From the NCBI GenBank assembly GCA_012295275.1, contig CM022677.1, forward strand, positions 2,733,698-2,789,132: a stretch of DNA of 55,435 nucleotides, in the 5' to 3' direction. Of this stretch, positions 46,200-55,435 are shown piece after piece. The DNA is from Chrysomallon squamiferum (taxonomy: Eukaryota > Mollusca > Gastropoda > Neomphalida > Peltospiridae). Below the pieces are notes generated by a model, which worked only from the letters and a program-made list of their open reading frames with translations, did no database searches and was not told the origin of the DNA. Both the position numbers and the translations under genes were made by a program. Position 1 is the stretch's first letter. The number at the start of each line of letters is the position of its first letter.

Positions 46200-48795
46200 T
46201 AAATATATTTTCTTTCATTTTAATTTTATTTTAATTTTTACAACGAATAGTGAAACCTTTTTTTTTAATTCTTTTACATTATTTTCATTTTTTATTTAAA
46301 TGGTATTCATTTTGTTGTCATATTTTTTTCTTTTCTTTTCTTTTCCTCTTTTTCTCAATGAACCAAAACAGATAATGTATTTGAATCTACATTTGCTGAA
46401 AAACAACTAGACAGACAGACAGAAACGTTTATCCATATGTTTAAATAAAAAATATATTCTGATGGATGTAAATAACTATTTTTAAAATGTTAGTTAAATT
46501 AATAAATTAATAAACTATAATTATGTATTTTGAAAAATAAAAATTACTAGTGTAATAATATCTCCCATGCACATGCGCAGTCTATTTAGATCTACGTCAG
46601 CGGATTTAATTTCGGGTATAAATAAAAACATTTAACGGTTTTACGTCAGTTGACATTTGTATGCCAATATCAGTAGGTCACATTTGTTTTATTTTTTTAA
46701 TTTTTTTTTTAAAATATATTTATTGTTAGCAATTTAATTTTTATAATTGTTTATAATCAATAATATTATTTAACTGTATATTTAATTAGTATTAATAAAA
46801 TATTATCGTTATAAATAATTATTGTGCTATAAGAAGAGCACTTCCGAACTGAATTCGAATAAAATCGTATAAAACTTTCTTATTATTTTAAATTTATATT
46901 TATTATTTATTCATTCTTCTTCTTCTTCTTCTTATTATTATTATTATTATTATTAGAAGTAGTAGTAGTAGCAGCAGCAGCAGCAGTAGTGTTAGCATTA
47001 TTTTAATCTGTTATATGTCAAACACAATAACTGTGGTGAGTTCATTTCCGGAAGTTTATATACAAACTAACTGAAAAGTACGCTAAATAACGGAGACTCG
47101 CGTAATTTGCCGAGTACTGCCGGACAATACAAACATATTTACTGTGCGAGACCATTTTGGTAAAGATTTTCTTTACTGATCAAGAAAAAATCAAATAATT
47201 CTGAAGACATTATTTTAAAACGCAATTAGGAAATTCCATCATGAAATAAATAAAAAAAATTGAAAAACTATAATAATAATATTATTTAAAAAATAAATAA
47301 ATAAATAAAAGTAAAAAGAACAAACCAAAAATAAATCATAAAAATAATCATATTAATAAAAAAAATGAAATAAATAATTGAAATATGAAATAAATAGATT
47401 AAAGAAAAGAAAAGAAATGAAATGAACATTTACTTGTTTGCGCACAGTGAAACTGCTGTCCGTGGACATATTATATCAAACAAGTCAATTATGTGATTTT
47501 ATTTTTGTTTGTAAATGTAGTAACTCTATGTGAACAGAGGCAAAGACATTTATCTGGTATCAAAATTACCAGTTGTGTTGTGTGTTTGTGATTAAATGAA
47601 ACAAAATAAACTGACAAACACAATAAAATACAGTTAGGAAAAAGAGGAAAAAAGACAAATTACAAAATAAGCTGATTATTAAAATAGATTTTTGCATTTC
47701 TGTATGTATCTGATTGTATGACCTCTTAATCTAATATCTGTGTGTGTGTCTGTGTGTGTGTGTGTGCGTGTGTGCGTGCTCTCAACATGATTATAACCAC
47801 TGCTTATCAGATTTGTCGGATCAGTCACATCTGCCTGCCTACCTGTCTGATTATTTTTATTTTATCCACTCTAAATACCAACGTACCAATATTCCCTTAC
47901 AAACATACACACGGTTATCAATTGCAAATCTGTCTATATATCGATCTAAATAATCTCTCCCTGTCAGTCTGTCTGTCTGTCTGTATTCCAAAGCACTCTA
48001 TTTTTGGGTCTGCCCAACTGTTTCAACTTATTTCTACTGATACTTGTATCTTTATCGTTATGTTTATTTCACGAATGTTACAAAAATAATCACAATATCA
48101 GAAGTATCTTTGATTATGTTTCTGCAAGTGTGTATTGGATATTAAGAAAAAAAAAGCAAAAAAAAAGCACAAAACAAAAACATAATTATATTTATAATAG
48201 AATGAAGTTATGAATTTTCAAAGATATATATATTAATATCAAATGAATGATTTTTTAACTTTGTATGTAAATATTCTTAGCAGAGTTTGGAACACACGGT
48301 ATGACATATTATGAAACAAGCCTATAAAAAGATTTCTTCAAAATGGCAATATTGAAAAAACAAAAACTTTGGAACAATTTGACTGACAATTTTAAATATT
48401 TTGTTTCTGAAATCAGGATAAATATATCTTTAGTCAACCTTGTATTTCCTAAACTGAAAATCACTTTTCAGTACCTAACAACTCCTCCAACGACAAAAAG
48501 CAACAAGAACAATAATATAGATAAAGAAAAAGTAAAACTGATAATAACAATAACTGAAATAAAAATATAAGTTTTAAAAGTTATGAGATAATAAAACAGC
48601 AAAAAAAAAAAAATAATAATAAAATAAAAATAAATAAAAATCATAAATTTCATGAAATCACATCACATATAAACCTTAAATATGTGTGTGTGTGTGTTTG
48701 ACAGTAGATTTTTATTTATTTTGAATGCATTTTTAAAAGTATCCACAAACAATTTAAACCCTGTACACATATCATTTTAGATGCGAAACTGACAT
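44922..48795 (+). repeat. Left arm of large palindrome
   Basis: About 3.9 kb whose reverse complement is at about 51026-54602. Anchors checked on both sides include the three 83-bp repeats, CATGCGCAGTCTATTTAGAT, the CCGGAAGTTTATATACAAAC block, the (CTT)n/(CAG)n trinucleotide region, the CTGTCTGT block and ACAATTTAAACCCTGTACA at the inner edge. The arms differ by scattered substitutions and microsatellite lengths. No protein gene is evident in the arm. Confidence 0.92.
45181..45413 (+). repeat. Three 83-bp tandem units at arm end
   Basis: Units start at 45181, 45264 and 45347 and contain AACGTGTTCATGTCCTTTTT and CTTAATAACACTGCATTT. Three units are also present, inverted, at about 54121-54360. 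Confidence 0.9.
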
Positions 48796-49042
48796 TGTGT
48801 AATAAATTCATGTAAAGTTCCATGCTATATGTTATGAACATTGGCCCTGCATGTACAGTCCTTGTGCAAAGATTAACGTTAGTGAAACAAACAGATAAAA
48901 CGTATAAGTAAAAAAATGTACTGCCATAAAAAATAAAATAAAAATAGATATAGTTCAACAACAGAAATAAAATTAATAGATATTTTTGGATTATAATTAA
49001 TTTTGTTTTCTCCTACAATGTTACTGCAGTTATCAATACGAA

Positions 49043-49828
49043 ATGGGAAAAGTAAGAGCGTCCAAGAAACGGAAAGCACAGGATGATGGGTGCCCTGAGA
49101 AGCCTCCAAAAGGGCGAAAGATTTCCGAACGTGACCCTGGAGAAACATCACGTAGAGGACCAGGGACATCAACATCTAGGAAACGGAAAGGACAGGATGA
49201 TGGGTGCCCGAAGAAGCCTCCAAAAGGGCGAAAGATTTCCGAACGAGACCCTGGAGAAACATCACGTAGAGGACCAGGGACATCAACATCACGGAAACGG
49301 AAAGCACAGGATGATGGGTGCCCGGAGAAGCCTCCAAAAGGGCGAAAGATTTCCGAACGTGACCCTGTAAAAGCAGCATGTGAAGAAAGACCAGGGATGT
49401 CAACATCACCATCACCCAGCACTGCTGAATCAACACAACAGCCTGAATCAGATAAGTCACCTACTTGTTCTTTGTGTTCAGAAGAATTTTTAGATAAGTG
49501 TCATGCAGACTCGTGTTTACATGAATTTTGTTTCAGCTGTTTGGAGAGGTGGTCTAGAAGCAGAAGAAATTGTCCAGTTTGCTCTGCAAGATTCACCGCC
49601 ATCGTTTACAACTTAAGTGATGGAAACTGCGAGATGTACACATTGCCACCTCTCAGAGTCAAAAGAGTCAGAAGACATTCTCCAGCTGGACCAATCAGAC
49701 GTATATTTACGTATATCGGTCGTATATTTACATTTATTCGTCGTATAGTTACTTCTCTGTTGTGGAAAATCTTATTTGTGCTAATCGAATTTTGTCTTCT
49801 GACAGGTCGTTTACTAGGATATGCTTAA
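49043..49828 (+). CDS. TOPORS-like C3HC4 RING protein (probable E3 ubiquitin ligase) in palindrome loop
   Basis: An uninterrupted 261-codon frame. Residues 7-120 are three tandem 38-residue repeats (RKRKAQDDGCPEKPPKGRK type), basic, likely nuclear targeting. A Ser/Pro/Thr-rich linker follows. The RING is C142-x2-C145-x12-C158-x-H160-x2-C163-x2-C166-x10-C177-x2-C180, a full C3HC4 set. CLHEFCFSC, the Trp at 170 and the AIVYNL stretch just after the domain closely resemble TOPORS and related RINGs, which act as ubiquitin and SUMO E3 ligases. Residues about 215-258 are Ile/Phe/Leu-rich with regularly spaced Arg, then strongly hydrophobic (ILFVLIEFCLL): an amphipathic or membrane-inserting end not typical of TOPORS. 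CTGCAG at 49025-49030 could be an acceptor from a 5' untranslated exon. It is the only coding gene in the palindrome. The frame is intact, so recent or active selection is plausible. The exact family is inferred. Confidence 0.82.
   Translation: MGKVRASKKRKAQDDGCPEKPPKGRKISERDPGETSRRGPGTSTSRKRKGQDDGCPKKPPKGRKISERDPGETSRRGPGTSTSRKRKAQDDGCPEKPPKGRKISERDPVKAACEERPGMSTSPSPSTAESTQQPESDKSPTCSLCSEEFLDKCHADSCLHEFCFSCLERWSRSRRNCPVCSARFTAIVYNLSDGNCEMYTLPPLRVKRVRRHSPAGPIRRIFTYIGRIFTFIRRIVTSLLWKILFVLIEFCLLTGRLLGYA
49061..49402 (+). repeat. Three in-frame 114-bp coding repeats
   Basis: Units begin at 49061, 49175 and 49289. The first two are nearly identical in DNA; the third diverges in its last third. 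The complementary strand is also open here because the repeat lacks stops on both strands, giving mirror frames that should be ignored. Confidence 0.92.
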
Positions 49829-50479
49829 TATTAGAAACCTTACAACGTTACTCTAGGTGTATTGCTTTAACTTCAGCTGGCATCCTTCTGTCATTTTTTA
49901 ATTTTATGATGAAGATAGTAACAGTAATAGATACAGACATTTATTTGTAAAATATTTATTTGAAGTTGGTATTATCTGCAGTGATAATAACATTCTGTCC
50001 CTTTTGCCCCAGCATATCAGTGCTATAGGATATTGTGTTGATGATGTTGACGTGAAGCTGGTTATGCTCCTCGCAGCTCCATAACCCTTGAGAGGTGGGC
50101 TCAGGTTTGTATTGTTTTTTAATTAATAAGTACTAACATGCGACCAAAATACTAACTATTAACCAGGTAGTACAATTTATATAGAGACACACACATACAT
50201 CCATACAGACACATACGAATATCCACACAGACAGAACACACACAGAACTACACTAACATATTTACAAACATATATACACTCACACACAAACATACTAACA
50301 TTTAACAAATACTAACCTTAACCAATTAGTTACAATTACTAATAATTACCACATACTTATCTGAATACGTGTATAACCACAAACACACACACACATCAAC
50401 ATACACACACACACACACACATCAACACACATCAACACACACACACATTCACATACACACATATTATTTTACAATTAAA
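49829..50479. other. Loop DNA after the RING gene
   Basis: Contains (CA)n and CACACAT microsatellites near 50180-50460 and no further gene. A short frame overlapping the RING gene end (49762-49950) is out of frame with it and has no support. Confidence 0.5.
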
Positions 50480-51025
50480 ACAAATTATAACCATTAACAA
50501 AATACTAACATTTAACAAATAATACCATTAACCAAATAGTAACCATTAACCAAATACTAATGTTTAACAAATACTAACCATTAAGAAAGTATTAACAATT
50601 AACCAAATATTAACATTTAACAAATACTAACCATTAACAAAATACTAACCATTAACGAAATACTAACAGTTAACCAAATACTAATATTAAACAAATACTA
50701 ACTATTGACAAAATACTAACCATTAACCAAATAGTAACATTTAACAAATACTAACCATTACTAACATCCCCTACGTGTACTGAACCTCACCGTGGTGTAG
50801 GGGGTGGCAACATTTCCAAAGGGAATGGCTAATTAGTACATTAATATAATAACATTATTTTGGTTGGATAGATAGACAGATAGATAGATTATGATAGATA
50901 AATAGAAATACCTACATACAGATATAGTTACTGAAGACAGATATAGTTACTGAAGATAGATGAACAGATGGATACATAGGGTATTGCTACTTTTCCTAAT
51001 TTTGAATACAGTGCGATTACTTTGG
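50480..51025 (-). repeat. Dispersed repeat R, long copy, at the inner edge of the right arm
   Basis: Reverse-complement copy of 30768-31076. It has an expanded minisatellite of ACTAACCATTAACAAA-like units at about 50485-50770. It ends where right-arm palindrome sequence begins, and has no counterpart at the inner edge of the left arm. Confidence 0.85.
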
Positions 51026-52584
51026 GTCATTTTCGCGTCTAAAATGACAGGTGTACAGGGTTTAAGTTGTTTGTGGATGGTGATTTTAAAAATGCATTCA
51101 AAATAAATTAAAATCTATTATCAAAACACACACACACACATTTAAGGTTTATATGTGATGTGATTTCATATCATGAAATTTATTATTTTATTTATTTATT
51201 TTTATGTTTTTGCGGTTTTACTGTGTCATAGCTTTTAAAACTTATATTTATATTTCAAGTATTGTTATTATCAGTGTTACTTTTTCTTTATCTATATTAT
51301 TGTTCTTGTTGCTTTTTGTCGTTGGAGGAGTTGTTAGGTACTGAAAAGTGATTTTCAGTTTAGGAAATACAAGGTTGACTAAAGTAATAGCTAACTTTTT
51401 ATCCTGACTTCAGAAACAAAATATTTGAAATTGTCAGTCAAATTGTTCCAAAGTTTTGGATTTTTTAATATTACCATTTTGAAGAAAACGTTTTATAGGT
51501 TCGTTTCATAATATGTCAACTGTGTCTTCCGAACTCTGCTAATATTTATTTACATATAAAATAGGCAAAATCATTCAGTTGATATTAATATATATATATA
51601 TGTATGTATGTGTCTTTGAAAATTCATAACTTCATTATATTTATAATAGAATTATTTTATTATTATTTATAACCGATACACACTTGCACAAACATAATCA
51701 AAGATACTTCTGATATTGTGATTATTTTTGTAACATTCCTGAAATAAACATAACGATAAAGATACAAGCATCAGTAGAAATAAGTTGAAACAGTTGGTCA
51801 GACCCAAAAATAGAGCGCTTTGGAATACCTACAGAAAGACAGACTGACAGGGAGAGATTATTTAGATCGATATATAAACAGATTTGCAGTTGATAACCGT
51901 GTGTATGTTTGTAAGGGAATATTGGTACGTTGGTATTTAGAGTGGATATGTAGATAAATATAAAATTAAAATAATAAGACAGGTAGGCAGGCAAATGTGA
52001 CTGATCCGACAAATCTGATAAGCAGTGGTTATAGTCATGTTGAGAGCACGCACGCGCACACACACACAGATATTAGACTAAGTGGTCATACAATCAGATA
52101 CATAGAGAAATGCAAAAATCTATTTTAATAATCAGCTTATTTTGTAATTTGTCTTTTTCCTCTCTTTCCTTACTTTATTTTATTGTATTTGTTTGTCAGT
52201 TTATTTTGTTTCATTTAATCATATATTTATTTTTTAAATAATATTATTATAGTTTTTCAATTTTTTTTTTTTTTATTTCATGATGGAATTTCCTAATTGC
52301 GCTTTAAAATAAGGTCTTCAGAATTATTTGATTTCTTCTTCATCAGTAAAGAAAATCTTTACCAAAATGGTCTCGCCCAGTAAATATGTTTGTATTGTCC
52401 GGCAGTACTCGGCAAATTTCGCGAGTGTCCGTTATTTAGCATACTTTTCAGTTAGTTTGTATATAAACTTCCGGAAACAAACTCACCACAGCTATTGACA
52501 TATAACAGATTAAAATAATGCTAACACTACTGCTGCTGCTGCTACTACTACTACTACTACTAATAATAATAATAATAATAATAA

Positions 52585-52615
<31 letters not shown>

Positions 52616-53334
52616 AAGAAGAATGAATAAATAATAAATATAAAATTAAAAGAATAAGAAAGTTTTATACGATTTTATTCGAATTCAGTTCGGAATTGCT
52701 CTTCTTTTAGCACAATAATTATTTATAACGATAATATTTTATTAATACTAATTAAATATACAGTTAACTACTATTACTGATTATAATCAATTACAAAAAT
52801 TAAATTGCTAACAGTAAATGTATTTTAAAAAAAAAAAAAATTAAAAAAAAATGTGACCTACTGATATTGGCATTCAAATGTCAACTGACGTAAAACCGTT
52901 AAATGTTTTTATTTATACCCGAAATTAAATCCGCTGACGTAGATCTAAATAGACTGCGCATGTGCATGGGAGATATTATTACACTAGTAATTTTTATTTT
53001 TCAAAATACATAATTATAGTTTATTAATTTATTAATTTAACTAACATTTTAAAAATAGTTATTTACATCCATCAGAATATATTTTTTATTTAAACATATG
53101 GATAAACGTTTCTGTCTGTCTGTCTAGTTGTTTTTCAGCAAATGTAGATTCAAATACATTATCTGTTTTGGTTCATTGAGAAAAAGAGGAAAAGAAAAGA
53201 AAAGAAAAAAATATGACAACAAAATGAATACCATTTAAATAAAAAATGAAAATAATGTAAAAGAATTAAAAAAAAAGGTTTCACTATTCGTTGTAAAAAT
53301 TAAAATAAAATTAAAATGAAAGAAAATATATTTA

Positions 53335-53380
<46 letters not shown>

Positions 53381-54715
53381 GGTGGTCATTTTAAATCCAT
53401 TTATAAGATAAGCAAACCCGTAACATATTTTCAAACTGGTATGTATTACTTTACTGTAAACAAAAAGAAAAAAATGTTTAGTAAACTTCAGTTGTTTATG
53501 AAACTGAAAATTATTTACATAAACATGATTAGAATCTTACACCATGACCCAAGTTCCTAAAAGTAGGATTTCTTCCTGTGATGTCTGTTTTGGAGATAAA
53601 TAATAATATTATTAATAAGAGAACATTTATTGTTATACGTTATTCTTTCTTTTATCGTTCATCGTTCAAGAGTAAAACGGTCTGGTGCGAGTTGAAGAAA
53701 AGTCTCGATTACGACATAAATAAATGACAACCCTTTATAAACATTTTCTGAGGCGTAGACAATATAAAAATATACTAATTTTGTCATTCAGCTGTATCAT
53801 AATAATAATTTTACATGCGATTGCGTTCGCAGCCGGAAAATGACGAATGATACCGAACAAATCTTTATAACTACCGAAGCATGCTGGACCATGCTGACAT
53901 AAATCCACTTATAAGATAATAAACAAAACTGGAGCACATTTTAGAACTGCGATGTAGCAAGATTCTGGTGTACACTCTGTATTTCTCAATACTCGGGTTT
54001 TCTGTATGAGTAAATATCATCGTTGTTATCACTTACTGTTACCCATATCAACTGTAGTAAAATTTCACGTGTAAATCGCACCATTGTTTTCGCTGAATTT
54101 TTTTTTTTTTTTTTAAAAACAATAAAATGCAGTGTTATTAAGTTAAAAAGGACATGAACACGTTAAAAAGCACATTAATTTATTTCTCAATTTTAAAGAA
54201 AAATAAATGCAGTGTTATTAAGTTAAAAAAGGACATGAACACGTTAAAAAAGCACATTAATTTATTTCTCAATTTTTAAAGAAAAATAAATGCAGTGTTA
54301 TTAAGTTAAAAAAGGACATGAACACGTTAAAAAAGCACATTAATTTATCTCTATTTTTAAAGAAAAATAATACCCCCTCCTCTAGCTCTGACTTCTTTAC
54401 AGTTTGCTGGTTTTGTTACGCATAATTATCATATATATCCTGGCTAAGTGCTCTTGAGGAAACTTATTAACTTATCAACTATTAGTCAATGGCATATGCT
54501 ACGCAATCTAAACTACAGGTAGATCTGAAGAAATGTTTACCAATAGTTATAGCATCCTCTGAACTTAATATTAACGTGAATGCTGACATCCTAATAAACA
54601 TGTTATTATTACTATTTTCATTCAGTCTTCACGTGAAAAAAAAAGGTATATATTCTTGGATCAGTTTGGAATCATGTACATCAGGTATCTCTCTTCAGTT
54701 AGGAATCTTGTGTCA
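51026..54715 (-). repeat. Right arm of large palindrome
   Basis: Reverse complement of the left arm 44922-48795 up to about 54602; the last 110 bp match 43570-43676 in direct orientation instead. The - strand frame at 51722-52063 mirrors the + strand frame at 47742-48089 only because the DNA is duplicated: their reading frames diverge at the start through indels. Confidence 0.92.
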
Positions 54716-55089
54716 TCAACAGGTAGTCTCGCATAATCATCAACATCAAATCTTCTGTAGGCCTGGTCAGGTGAGGGTATTGGTTGTCTTTCACCTATTT
54801 CTAAATACCAGTTTAATCCTAACCGCCTTATAGTCCCGCTTGTGACACCAAAAGTAACGGAGGGTGGAAGCAAGCGGTTCTCTTAGCTAACTGTCTAAGG
54901 AATAAACAAACAAGATGGGGTTTCCAATTAAAGTGCTTTAATGCTAGGTAATTCCTGATATAGCAATGTTAACATTTACAACATAGTAACAATGGCGTCT
55001 CCAAGGAGGACAAACTGGCCAGGTTCATTAAAAACAAATCATAAAAAAGATTTTACAGTTACAAACTAAAAACACCAAACCAATACAAA

Positions 55090-55122
<33 letters not shown>

Positions 55123-55435
55123 AATACAAATCACACACATACCGGTGTCGCCACCTTCACTGGCAATAGTTTAAGTCCTGCAATGTCTAAGGCCAAAGTG
55201 CAACCTTTTGCTCTGAGAACGTCCCCAAAAAAAATTCATGCAGCAATTGCCATATACGGTCATGTCACATGAAAGTTCCCAATATGAGGCAGAGATCTTA
55301 ATCTATCTTGCTAGCACTTACTCCCCACTAATTACTTTAACACATTACATAATCTAACCTTTACAGAATAGGAAGCAATCGCTATTATTTCTCCATTCTA
55401 CACACTTCCTTACTTAAAATGTTGCCATCCTCGGC
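54716..55435 (-). mobile_element. LTR retrotransposon 5' end (LTR, PBS-like site, start of internal region)
   Basis: Read on the - strand, about 55410 to 54856 looks like an LTR (includes ATTAAA and a T-rich tract). TGGTGTCACAAGCGGGA at about 54853-54837 follows; it resembles primer-binding sites complementary to the 3' end of a tRNA-Leu. A short frame then reads LGLNWYLEIGERQPIPSPDQ, and the element stops abruptly at about 54716 where palindrome DNA begins. No gag zinc knuckle, protease, reverse transcriptase or integrase is present in the window. The LTR lacks a clear TG...CA pair, so boundaries are approximate. Confidence 0.55.

Noticed and set aside
49033-49460. Antisense and alternative-frame ORFs across the RING gene repeats
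   Set aside because: They mirror the 114-bp repeat, which lacks stops in several frames. Only the + frame continues into a complete RING domain.
47742-52063. Matching open frames in the two palindrome arms (47742-48089 + and 51722-52063 -) as a conserved protein
   Set aside because: They match because the DNA is duplicated. The reading frames differ at the beginning, the start lies in a TG microsatellite and there is no recognisable domain.
54489-54833. 114-codon + strand frame at the right arm end
   Set aside because: It spans the junction between palindrome arm and LTR retrotransposon DNA, so it cannot be a conserved gene.

Overview
The window is AT-rich, intron-rich eukaryotic DNA, very dense in microsatellites and minisatellites. 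It most likely comes from a mollusc, possibly a gastropod or bivalve. The reasons are the short GT-AG exons, the many scattered copies of a GTTATCTCCC(C)TTT-type motif that I recall as common in molluscan genomes, and invertebrate-type gene content. Species cannot be fixed from the sequence. One run of 200 N (25236-25435) marks an assembly gap.

1-24 kb is a cluster of three genes of the tau/MAP2/MAP4 microtubule-binding-repeat family. Gene A (+, exons about 1215-6076) is a chain of near-identical 90-bp phase-0 exons, each encoding one 30-residue repeat, with a very short terminal exon. Gene B (-, 23967 down to 13724) has four classical repeats on separate 90-bp exons and a tau-like C-terminal tail; its 5' part is not visible. 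Genes A and B are tail to tail. Gene C (-, 17520-16363) is an intronless 385-codon tau-like gene nested in the last intron of gene B on the same strand.

24-42 kb is gene-poor. It holds two 3'-terminal exons of an unrecognised + strand gene (25987-26850), the 3' end of a second + strand gene with a strongly basic tail (38471-39469), and a decayed prolyl 4-hydroxylase alpha fragment on the - strand (about 40130-40613). Between these lie GATA-rich DNA bracketed by an inverted repeat, a long pyrimidine tract, a 68-bp tandem array, a segmental duplication in which one copy carries a clean TA-flanked MITE and the other preserves the empty site, a hAT transposon remnant, and a 42-bp tandem array.

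43-55.4 kb is a large imperfect palindrome. A left arm (about 44922-48795) and an inverted right arm (about 51026-54715) enclose a loop of about 2.2 kb. The loop carries one intronless ORF of 261 codons (49043-49828) encoding a TOPORS-like C3HC4 RING protein with three 38-residue basic repeats at its N-terminus and a hydrophobic C-terminus. Pieces of the same LTR retrotransposon lie outside both arms in opposite orientations, and an extra partial arm copy sits on the left. This palindrome with a RING gene, and the tau-family cluster, are the two most interesting parts of the window.

All identities come from reading motifs and aligning by eye. No percentages or database matches are claimed.
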